DNA from: an uncultured Rhodocyclaceae bacterium
GTDB lineage: Bacteria > Pseudomonadota > Gammaproteobacteria > Burkholderiales > Rhodocyclaceae
DNA: 64,000 bases
Direction: 5' to 3'
Assembly (NCBI GenBank): GCA_907163075.1
Contig: CAJQTY010000001.1
Span: 1,922,001-1,986,000 of the forward strand
The position numbers and the translations under genes were made by a program. The notes beneath the pieces are model-generated. The model was not told where the DNA came from. It ran no database searches and worked only from the letters and a program-made list of their open reading frames with translations. Positions within the stretch are counted from its first letter, which is position 1. Each line of letters starts with the position of its first letter. Positions 9,202-18,900 of the stretch are shown here, piece by piece.

Positions 9202-10280
9202 TTGGCCGTCAATCGGCCATCCTCCTTGAGTAGCAGCCCACACTTCGATTACAAAACAAATGGAGACGCAATAGATGCGAAAATCCAGCACTCAGGATGT
9301 GCAGCGGCGCGGTTACGTGTAGCGTCCAAAATTGCACTCAGGAGGTCGCCAACAACGCCGAGTGCAATCTTGGCGACCGCACTCAGCATCTTACCCCTCG
9401 ATCGTGCAACCCTCTGGCGACCTGTCGTAGCAGGCCGTGACCGACCGGCCTGATCCTGGTGTCGATACGAATTCAAGATTGCGCCCACTCATTGCCGGAC
9501 TTTCTCCCTCTCTGACATGGATAGCGCCCCGATCGACACTGTAGTTGTTAATCCTGGCGAGGTGTTCGTCCGTCAGCCTAAAATCGTAATGCTTCAGTGC
9601 CGCACATCCTTCTTGAGCATCTCATCGAAATCGCCGTGGCATTGATCGATTGGCTCGCTCTGGTGGTGGTCGCGGAGCAAGCATCCTGCCCGCCAGGCAG
9701 CCAGCTAGACTGCAACTTTGCATCTCTATCGTCCCGCCTGTCAGGTTCACGGGAAGAACCCCAGCAAACCCGTCTGAATGATGATTTTGTTGGCTCTCGG
9801 AAAGGGCAGCACGGACTTCTGCAGGCGCATCTGGTGAGCCCCATGCCGAGAACAATAGACAAATTCATCGGGGAGAGCAAAACGCGGGGTGCTCAACATT
9901 GCGTCCGATCTGCTCCCTCGCAGCCGTGTTCAACCTGAGGAGCCAGAGATCATGAATACCCTCCAACGACTTTTCGACCGGCTGGCTGGCATCGCCCACT
10001 ACGAAGCTGCGTTACGTGATAAAGCACATCAGGTGTTTTGCAGTCCGACCCGCAACCTCGGCCTGCTCGAGCGGCCGGCCTGTTGGCGACGGCAGGCGCT
10101 AATCCGGGCCAGACATCGGCCATGATCGCTGGCGCCGCGACGGCCAGTGCCCGGACTATGCCCATAGAATTGTCCCAAGGCAGTGTTAAACCGGCTAATA
10201 TACTCCAAAGAGCTCATGATTTGAGCCTGGCGGAAAGCTTCCTGTTCATCGCTTCCCGCCCTACGGACAAGGGGAGTGCC
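9202..10280. other. Degenerate stretch with a minus-strand coding remnant
   Basis: No intact gene. On the minus strand, 9391-9618 is open for 76 codons with coding-like content (YDFRLTDEHLARINN..., ending TIEG) but no proper start. It overlaps the tail of a second open stretch in another frame that ends in ...FDEMLKKDVRH at about 9594. Together they look like decayed genes. A 12-bp match to the CATCTGGTGAGC palindrome lies at 9829-9840. Confidence 0.35.
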
Positions 10281-11264
10281 ATGAGTCAGACCGAGCGGTA
10301 TTACAAGATTGACCAGTTGCTCAGCGACCGCAAGGTCGTTTCCTTCACCACGCTGATGGAAGAACTCGGAATTTCGCGTGCGACGCTCAAGAGGGATCTG
10401 GCGTACCTGCGTGATCGCCTCAATGCCCCGATCATCCACGATCGCGATGCCGGTGGATACCGATTCGACAACCTCACGCCGAGGGTCGGTGGGCAGTATG
10501 AGCTTCCGGGCCTGTGGTTTTCGGCGGAGGAAATTCACGCCCTGCTCACGATGCAGCACCTGCTGGTTAACCTCGACACCGGTGGCATGCTCGGGCCGCA
10601 CATCAAGCCGTTGCTATCCCGACTTACCGCGCTGCTCGGCACCGCCGACAACCCGGCAGAAGAAATCGTCAAACGGATTCACATCGAAACGGTTGGCTCC
10701 CGCGAGTTTCATCTCGATAACTTCCAGGCAGTGGGATCGGCGCTGCTGCGCCGCAAGCGCCTGATCATTGACTACTACTCAAAGGGCAAGGGCGAACTGA
10801 CGCAACGCGAGGTCTCGCCGCAGCGCCTGGTCCATTACCGTAATAACTGGTACCTCGACGCTTGGTGCCACGTGCGCAACGACCTGCGAGCCTTTGCTGT
10901 GGATTCGATCCAGCGCGCCGAGATTCTGGAAAAACCCGCCAAGAATGTGTCCGAGAAGATGCTCAAAGAAGTGCTGGGGGCCGGCTACGGGATATTCTCG
11001 GGGAAGGACGTCAAATGGGCAACGCTCCTTTTCTCCCCGCATCGATCACGCTGGATCGCCAGCGAACGGTGGCATCCTGAACAGAAAGGCCGCTATCTTG
11101 AAGACGGTCGCTACGAACTGGCGGTGCCGTACAGCAGCGATCCGGAGTTACTCATGGATATTCTCAAATACGGCGCAGACTGCACCGTAGTTTCGCCTGC
11201 CGAGCTGAAGGAACGAGTTGTCAGGGAAATAAAGAAAATGGTTACGGTATACGAAGCGGTCTGA
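10281..11264 (+). CDS. WYL-domain transcriptional regulator
   Basis: 327-residue regulator: N-terminal winged HTH (residues about 8-60, including FTTLMEELGISRATLKRDL), then the WYL domain whose RNNWYLDAWCHV block sits near residues 187-198, then a C-terminal WCX-type extension. Homologous proteins (YafY type; BrxR and CapW in defence islands) bind nucleic-acid-derived ligands and repress neighbouring defence genes. The ATG at 10281 has GGGGAG upstream and gives the usual length, although the frame is open further back. Downstream lie only fragments of an exonuclease and a helicase, so its original targets may be gone. The family is secure; the regulatory role is inferred. Confidence 0.85.
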   Translation: MSQTERYYKIDQLLSDRKVVSFTTLMEELGISRATLKRDLAYLRDRLNAPIIHDRDAGGYRFDNLTPRVGGQYELPGLWFSAEEIHALLTMQHLLVNLDTGGMLGPHIKPLLSRLTALLGTADNPAEEIVKRIHIETVGSREFHLDNFQAVGSALLRRKRLIIDYYSKGKGELTQREVSPQRLVHYRNNWYLDAWCHVRNDLRAFAVDSIQRAEILEKPAKNVSEKMLKEVLGAGYGIFSGKDVKWATLLFSPHRSRWIASERWHPEQKGRYLEDGRYELAVPYSSDPELLMDILKYGADCTVVSPAELKERVVREIKKMVTVYEAV

Positions 11265-11383
11265 ATTCGTAGTGAAGCGTGTAATCTTCGACTTGGATCG
11301 ATTGACTGCTTAAATCGATTGCGAGCTGCACACTGCAATAGTCATAGCGCCAAAGAGCGAGAAGCATCAAACGGGAGAGCAGT

Positions 11384-11812
11384 TGAACACCTACGCAGTC
11401 ATCGACTTCGAGACCACAGCGTGGCAGTGAAGATGGATTGTCGCGTCGCGCCCGGCTTGCGCGCATGCTCTCCGGGCGTTCCGATACCAGGATGCTGCTC
11501 TCGGTGACGCCGCATGACGGATCGGCGCGCAGCTTCGCCTCGCTCATGAGCCTGCTCGACCCCACCGCCATCAGCGACCCGGACGACTACACGCCGCAGG
11601 ATTTTCGCGACAAGGGACTGGTCGTTCGACGCTTCAAGAAGGACATTCGCGATCAGGTCAGCGCCGATTTCCAGGACCGCATTACCGAACAACTCAAGGA
11701 AGCCGCCAGCCCGCAGGAAGAAGCGGCCTCCTACACCGCGCCCTTCGCCCTCGCCGGCCGCGAAGCCGACTACCGCATCGTGTGGGAACTCTTTTCGAAA
11801 ATTGGAGAGTAA
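11384..11812 (+). pseudogene. Exonuclease stub fused to a SNF2 helicase fragment
   Basis: A TTG at 11384 behind GGGAG opens a DEDD-exonuclease N-terminus (NTYAVIDFETT, the catalytic first motif) that stops after 14 residues. From about 11425 to 11812 another frame holds an internal piece of a SNF2/DEAH-type helicase: RMLSGRSDTRMLLSVTPHDG, then SLMSLLDPTAISDPDDY and VVRRFKKDIRDQV. A complete helicase of this kind is about 1000 residues, so only some 10 percent remains. The junction suggests deletion between two genes of a lost defence or repair cluster next to the WYL regulator. Confidence 0.65.
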
Positions 11813-11889
11813 CTGGTGGCTTTGAAGGTAGCGCTTTGCGATTGCGGCGAAGTCAATCATGCGGTCTAACGTTAACCACCTGCTTCAGG

Positions 11890-14564
11890 TTATGCCTCCC
11901 ATCTACTAACAAAGGCTGGCACCAAAGGTTTAATTTTGACCGGAACTCCCTTATAGCAAACCATGCCAAGATACGTCGCCGCGCGGGTTGCGCCGACATA
12001 CAAATAGCGATCGAACAATTCTGGCTTTTGCTCGGCCAACCGATCTACGCCGGCAAAGAATACGGCCTCGAACTCCAACCCCTTTATGTGCTGGATATCA
12101 AAAACTCGGACATCAGCACCTTCACCAAGCGCTTTTCCTTCCTCACAGGCCACCGCTTTTAAATTGACGGCTTCCAGAAAAGTTGTTAGGCGTTCAGCCA
12201 TGGGTCGGACCTCTTCTTCTGCATTTACGAGAACGGCAATCGTGGGCATTTGCTTGACTGCCCGCTCAACTTCCGTAATACGCTCTGCAATCCACCTTGC
12301 AGCTTCATCCTCGCTAGCTTGTTGGAGCAGTACCGGCTTAACGCCTTCGTGAGTGCTCTCTTTCGGCAGATCGCCCAGTGCGGACAGGTCACCTTCCTGT
12401 AAACGCAGCAAGTCGCCCGCAAAGACGTTAAGTGCGCGACTCTGCCGATAGACTTGGGTTATAGATTTCGCGGAAATTCGCTGAGACACCCAAATTATCT
12501 GCTCCATGCTACGAACGCCAGAGTGGGTGATGCGCTGATTAAAGTCCCCACAGGCGAAGAATGAGCGACTCTTGAGCGTTGTCAGGCTTTCCATGCAGGC
12601 AAGTTGCAGCATCGAAAAGTCGGTGGCCTCATCCACCATAATCTGATTCCTGAATAAGGCGGCCAGATTTCGCAGTGATTCATAGCGGGGCGCGTCCAGA
12701 TCTCTTTCGATAAACGATTGGGACAGCAATGTTCTGCAATTTCTCAATATCAGCAGCACAATGGCGTCCAATTCCATGGCAGAAAGATGCAGCGGGCTCA
12801 ACGCGGCCTCGCGATAGAATTTTGTCGCATCGCTCCTTTCCTTGCGGAACAAGCGATAGCTGGTTGGCACGTCACTAACATAGCGCTTGAATGCATTCAC
12901 GAAGCGGCGTAGTCCGTTCTGAAAGCTGATGCGTTGCCCGATCTCCAACAACACAGCGTCTGCCGGCAAGCCATCACCAAGCCATTGGACAACCTTGGAT
13001 GCGGCGAACCTTTAGGCAAGTTGCGCCTGCGATACCTGCTGCGAGCTAGGGTTCTGAGCGCACCCAAATAGGCTTTTACGGCATTCTGAATGTCACTAGG
13101 ATATTGGGCCCCGCTCGCGTCTGTGTCGTCCTCATCGAACTCCGCTTCCTCGTCGGGCTCGTCGTCTTCTTGCTGCAGGTTAGCCAAATACTGGGCTAGT
13201 CGCTGAAACACCGCCTTGTCACGATTGAATACTCGGTTACGCTCCTGCTTGAGCAAGTCATCGGCAATCCCTTTCGATTCCTCCAGCGCGGCTTTGAGCT
13301 GCGATTCTCGTTTGTCCAAATCGCGGTACACCTCCATCCATGCACGGTTGTCCAGCCCCTTGGCTAGCTGCTGCAAGTCCTCCACAATCGGCATGCCTGC
13401 AACGCGCGCCGACTCCTTCACAATAATGGCGCCATCTTTCAATTGATTTTTCAAGCGGTGTTCATGGAAATCGCTGAAGGCCTCGTACCAGGCACGCGAG
13501 TCAACAATGACTGCGGCAGCCAAATTGGCCATGTCCGGTTTGAACGTATATTTGCCGCCATTAGCGGTTCGCAAGATGCCCAACGTATTGCGCGCAATAT
13601 CATTCCGATAGGCCATCCAGGTTTTAATTCGCGCATCGGAGGCCGGCACCTGCTCGCGGTTAAATGCTTCCTTCAGATAGTGCTTGAGCAAATCCGAAGG
13701 TGTAAACATCAGCCAGCTGCTATCGTGCGGCGTGCTTTGGCCGGGCGCACGAGCCACGCGGCGTTCGTTCTCATCGAGATTATCGATGTCGAGCTTCTGC
13801 CCCAGCCGTTTGATCAAAGTGGTGGTCTTGCCGGTGCCCGGTGGTCCAAGAATAATCAGTTCACTATCCAAGGGCAAGCGGAAAATCTCGCCCTGAAACT
13901 GGTCGAGAATTGGTTGATCGCGCAGGCCCATGGCCGTTCGAATCTGGTGACCAATACCAGCCTGTACGCCGTTGGCGATGGCTGCTTGCTCGAGCAACTG
14001 GTCCAACTCGTCACCCGCCTCAAGACCAACTGCATGCAGCAGCGCCCGCAGTGAATCAATTGAAAACACCCCAAAATCGACGTGGCGATACTGGCTGCCG
14101 GTTGAATCCCACTCACCATCAGCCATGCTGGGGCGCAAACTGATCTTTTCAACCAAAGACAACACTTGCCGTTGCCCCTGCAAGGTAACGCTCGCCTCCT
14201 CACCAACAGGCAGTTCAGCGAACCGCCCGATGGGGGATCCGTAACTGGCCAGTTGTTTACCAGACGCCAAGGGCAAGCTGCTCTTGCGCGCGATATAAAC
14301 CACCCGTGCTTTACCTTTGTCGTCTTCCAACACCAGTCGGGCAATGGAGGGCTCACGTTGCAGTGCCTCCCAAGCTTCACGATTGGCGAGACCGATATTC
14401 GCAAGGTTTTGATACGCTCTTCCGCCTGTAAGCGTGTTGCCGCTTGCGAAACTGTTAGCGGATGAATGCCCTTCGGAAGCTAACTTCTGTGCAGCACCAT
14501 CCGCGATTTCGGAGATAGTACTCAGTGCCTCTTCGGCGAGTGCTTCGAATCGTTCTTGGCTCAT
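11890..14564 (-). pseudogene. UvrD/Rep-like superfamily 1 helicase, frameshifted
   Basis: Reading leftwards from the ATG at 14564, a roughly 240-residue N-terminal domain precedes the Walker A motif (LGPPGTGKTTT). The frame keeps helicase character until about 13010, in the sequence around CCTAAAGG, where it passes into unrelated residues. Helicase sequence resumes in a second frame immediately (FAASKVVQWLGDGLPADAV...) and runs to 11890 with motif II (VDEATDFS), motif IV-like VYRQS, motif V (QHIKGLEFEAVFF) and motif VI (YVGATRA). Repaired, the protein would be about 890 residues. One indel, real or a sequencing error, is the only defect seen, so function could be intact in the living strain. 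It may have belonged with the WYL regulator in a defence cluster. Confidence 0.7.
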
Positions 14565-14824
14565 TGACTGCCCCCCTGTCCAATCTACTCACCATCAGTG
14601 CCGCCCGCTTGACTCTGAGCAGCGACAACCGCATGCGTTGGACGTATTTTTGGCTCTTCTTGATTGATTTTTCTGTCGGGTTTTCAGCCGCCACAGAAAT
14701 CGGCGGGTTGAGCCAGAAGTAGGCAGTATCGGATGTCATTCTGTCAAGGGATTAGTGCGGGGGCCTCGGCCTTTTTAGAAGTCGAAATACCGGTTTAACG
14801 CCTGCCTAACTACAGGAGAAAACC

Positions 14825-14923
14825 ATGGCCAGAACCTCGAATGACGACCGCAGCGACAGTATGAACCCGAATAACGACGCCTACTGGGATAGCTTGGATA
14901 CGGAAACTGGTTTGCGGGACTGA
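14825..14923 (+). CDS. Very small Asn/Asp-rich protein, likely truncated
   Basis: 32 residues starting MARTSNDDRSDSMNPNNDAY, behind a good GGAG ribosome site. The NDxRSxxMNPNNxAY pattern resembles a family of tiny unannotated proteins that I recall from related bacteria; that recollection is unchecked. Its 3' end overlaps the transposase remnant, so its last ten residues may be foreign. Confidence 0.4.
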   Translation: MARTSNDDRSDSMNPNNDAYWDSLDTETGLRD

Positions 14924-15459
14924 TTGCGCGAATCAGCGCTCGCGGCAATCGGCAACGAAAAATTGTTCCACGCGTCATCGAACTGATGAATGAAGTCATC
15001 GACACCGAAGTCATGGCAGCTTCTCAGCCCAAGATCACGGTTTGTTATGAAATGGCACGCAACAAGTGTATCGCAGCCGGTTTGATTCCTCCGTCGGAGA
15101 AGACTCTTCGTGCCGAAATCAAACGACGCCGGGAAGATGTCGTTGCAAAAGCGCGCCTTGGCCGAAAAGCGTCATATCCACTGACCGAATTCCAGTGGCA
15201 CATCGACCAATCGACTCCACGCCATGGTGACAGGCCGTTTGAAATCGGCCACATCGATCATACCGAATTGGATGCCGAACTGGTTGATAGTCGGACTGGC
15301 GGGATTCTTGGTCGTCCGTGGCTGACTGTTCTTCTTGACGCCCACACCCGATTCGTCCTGGCGTACTTTCTGTCGTTCCACCCGCCAATTTATCGAAGCT
15401 GCATGGCGGTGATCCGGGAATGCGTACGACGGTATTCGCCCATCTCAAGTCGATCTTAA
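14893..15459 (+). pseudogene. TnsB/Mu-type transposase fragment
   Basis: Internal fragment of a DDE integrase-type (rve/Mu-transposase, TnsB/TniA-like) transposase. The frame is open from 14893 without a proper start. The core has IGHIDHTELDAELVD, carrying the first catalytic Asp, and RPWLTVLLDAHTRFVLAYFL, carrying the second. It is cut before the Glu-bearing part, where sequence passes directly into an IS1182-like remnant. A full protein would be over 550 residues, so neither end survives. Confidence 0.65.
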
Positions 15460-15599
15460 AGCTTGACCGCTTGCGCTTGCGTGGTCTGACGGGGGCTACT
15501 GACGATTTTACTCTTGCCGAAATCGCGCAGAATCTGCGCCGTATGGCCAAGCTGATCGGCTGCGGACCGCCCATCCTGCGGATTGGAGCGCCTGTTTGA
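15426..15599 (+). pseudogene. C-terminal remnant of an IS1182/IS5-type transposase
   Basis: In the frame ending at TGA 15597, the sequence reads TTVFAHLKSILKLDRLRLRG followed by TDDFTLAEIAQNLRRMAKLI. This is the usual C-terminus of IS1182-like DDE transposases. It overlaps the end of the TnsB-like fragment in a different frame, which marks the junction of two successive transposon insertions or deletions. Confidence 0.55.
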
Positions 15600-15920
15600 G
15601 GCGAAATCCACCCGATCAACCTACCACTTGGGCATCAGATCCCAAGTGAAACGCCCGAAAGGGCAAAGAAACAGCTCCGACCCTCAGCCGTAGCCCTTCA
15701 AGTCCGATTCCAATTCAAGTTTTTCAACAGAATCCAGCGATTGCGGCCACTGGCCTTCAAATGGGGTGCTTCCGTTGTGCGGCGGCAAGCGATCACCGCG
15801 CCTGGTGAAGGACGAGCGATCGGTTCTCCTCGTGCTGCGAGTCCCATCGGCAGCATCGAAATCTGGCTTTTCGTCTCGCAATGCGCTATTTATGGTGAGA
15901 TCAAACCGAGGGGGCTAGGT
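15600..15920. other. Stretch upstream of the giant ATPase gene
   Basis: The frame of the giant gene is open back to 15741, but that part lacks family character and a ribosome site. I see no other gene; a promoter for the giant gene must lie here. Confidence 0.4.
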
Positions 15921-18900
15921 ATGGATGAAGCGGTGATACAAACGGACGACGGCTGCGCCGAGAAGTTGATGGTTACAACTGCGACGCAGCTCACTTCGGC
16001 TGCCGAACTCATCAACCGCATTACTCGCTCGCAGCTTGAGCACGCTTTGGACGGGCAGCGGCGCGGCCTGAAAGTGTACGAGAGCCTGAGGAGCCTGAAC
16101 GAGATCATCGGTACGCAGTACGGCGACCGTGTACTTTTCGAGCTGCTTCAAAACGCCCACGACGCGCACACTGTTGGTGAGAGGGGCGAAGTCGCAATCC
16201 GCCTAGTGGTCGCCAACGAACACACGGGTGTACTGCTCGTCGCTAACAAGGGTCGTCCCTTCTCAAACTCGAACTTCGAGGCCATCCGCAACATCGGAAC
16301 AAGCGATAAGGAAATTGGCGAAGGGATTGGCAACAAGGGCCTTGGCTTTAGAAGCGTCGAGGCGCTCACTAATGATGTACACATTTTTTCCGCTGGCGCC
16401 CAAATACCAGCGCCCACTTTCGACGGTTACTGCTTCCGGTTCGCATTAACGGAAGAGATCGCAGAGCTCCTGAATGAAATTGGCGCTTCTCCAGAGGAGG
16501 CAGCCAAGGTCGCCGCCGATATTCCGCGGTACCTCGTGCCCATCGCCGTTAACGAGAATTCGGACGAAGTGCGCCGCCTTGCCGCGCGGGGGTTCGCTAC
16601 GGTCGTCTGCCTGCCATTGGCCTCCTCGCGCGAGGTCGAACTGGCGGAGAAGCAGGTGGCCGCACTGACCAGCGCGGCAGCGCCAGTCCAGCTCTTTCTC
16701 GATCGACTCGCGTCGCTTGAAACTTCGATCGTTCGAGGTGGAGTCGAGGTTGAAAAGGCGACGCTCTCCCGCACCGTGGAACCGCTCTTAAGGGATCCGT
16801 CTTCGAACATTCGAATGCAGCGCGTGATGCTGAGCGACGGAAGCGCGTTTCTCGTCGTCAGGCAGACGCTGCAGAAGGACGCTGTGCTAACCGCGGTTGC
16901 GAAGAGCATTCCGGGAGCGCCGTCGCTCAAGCGATGGCTTGCTTGGAAGGGCGACGCCGTCGTTTCCATCGCCGTGTGCCTAGACAAGGCCGTCGCGCCG
17001 CGCCTGTACAACTTTCTTCCGATGGACGACCACGCGGTCTCCCCGATGGCCGGCCACATCGACGCACCGTTCTTCGCGGACATCGACCGGCGCACCATCA
17101 AGCCCGACCTGCCGCTGAACCAGCTCCTGATCGAAGCCGCGGCGGACACCGCGGCGAAGGCTTGTTTGGCAATCGTCGACGAGGGCTTGAACGTACCGCC
17201 GAGCGCCGTCGTCGACATGGCCGCATGGGCGGGTGCGAGGATTGCGACGATTGTGGGCGCGTTCAAGGCGCTCGAACGGCCGATCACAGACGCCGCAATT
17301 TGGCCCACCAACTCCGGCGCAGGCGTCAAGTGGGCATCGCTGAGAACGCTCTACGCATGGCCGGATGTCAGAACCAGACAGATGACACCTTCGCGGCTCC
17401 AGTCGATCGCAGACGCCCACATCCTGGCCAACGTATCCGACGCTCAGCTTTGGCGGATCAGGGCGCTCGCGTCCGCCGTGTTGATGCCGCTCGAGCTGCA
17501 AGCGGAACGACTGTGCGAGTGGGTCGAGGCGACGGCAGCGTACCTCTCGTCGAAGAAGAACAAGGCCAATGCAATCGCTTGGAGCCAGTTCTACCAGGAT
17601 GTGCTCTCGATCTTCGCTGCGTCGAAGATCGACCTGTCCGAGTTGACGGGCAGGAAGGTGCTCCTCGGCGACGACAACAAACTGCTCATCGCAACTGCGG
17701 ACGGTCTGGACGACGCGCCCCCTGTGTTTGCGCGGACGACGGGCGGACGCGGGAAGCGCACCAAGGGTCCTCCCAACCCTCCTTCGGCTATCGCGCGCAA
17801 GTTCCGGTTCCTGAATCAACACGTAGAGGTCTCCGAGGAAGTCATTCACGGGTTCGAGAAGGCGGGCCTCCTTCGGCACTACGATCCCATGGAGGCGCTA
17901 ACAGCCCTCAAGGGAGCGCTGGAGGCCGGAACGGACAACCAGCGACAGGAAGCCCTGACGTGGGCCTTTCGCGTCTGGCTCGTCACGGGAGACAAGTCAG
18001 TCGAGGCTGCGCTGCGTCAGGCCGATCTAAGCGTACCCTGCGTGGGCGGCTGGATGCGCGCCGAATACGCCCTCATGTCCTCGTCGTGGAGCGCCCTTGG
18101 GCGAACGCTCGAGCAGTATTTCGAAGCCGCCGCAGCGGTGTCCCCGGACTGCAAGTCGGAACGCAACCGCCTCCTGGTCGCCTTCTCCAGCTGGCCGAGA
18201 GCGCGCGCTGACGATAGGCGCGAGGACTGGATTCGCTTCCTTCAGATTCTCAGCGTTCCGGACGGACTGACACCCATAGCGGCAAACCTGCGCCGTAAGG
18301 GCACGCCGAACGGTTATTGGAACGGGCTCCTGCGGGCCGGCTGGCCGGAGCTGGGGTTGGACGCGGACTGGACCAAGTGCGCCTCTCAGCCCGAGCTACA
18401 CTACCCGCAAACCCAGTACGACATGCACGGCGAGGCTTGGAGGGTGCCAGGGCAGCTCGAGCACGAGCAGCTTCCGGAGTCGGCGAAGGAGCTTCTTTCA
18501 AACCTTTTGGTCGTCTACCTGAAGGCCCGCGGCAACGCGCACTTCCAGTTCAGCGTTCACCACTGGCGCGGGAACCAGTCCGTCACTCTTCCCACGCCGC
18601 TCTACGTCTTCCTGCGATACGGCCGGTGGCCCGCGAGCGCCCGCTCTGACGAGGTTGTCTTCGCACGCCCCTGCAACAGCTGGTCCACGACGGTGGCCCG
18701 TCAGCACCCCCCGCGCTTCGTGGCGCGGTTTAAGTCCGAGCCCGGCGCCCGCGAAGAGCTTCCTTCGATCCTCTTCGACCCCAAGATCGGCCTTCGCGAC
18801 TGGTCGGACCCGTCTAGCGCGCCCGGCCGGCTGGCGTCGCTCGCCGCGGCACTCCCGGATCTTTCCGCTGCCGAAAGACGCGACTTGCGCGACCAAGTCC

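Noticed and set aside
16934-18211. 425-codon second frame inside the giant ATPase gene
   Set aside because: Arg-rich shadow frame typical of GC-rich coding DNA; the main frame is the one with motifs.
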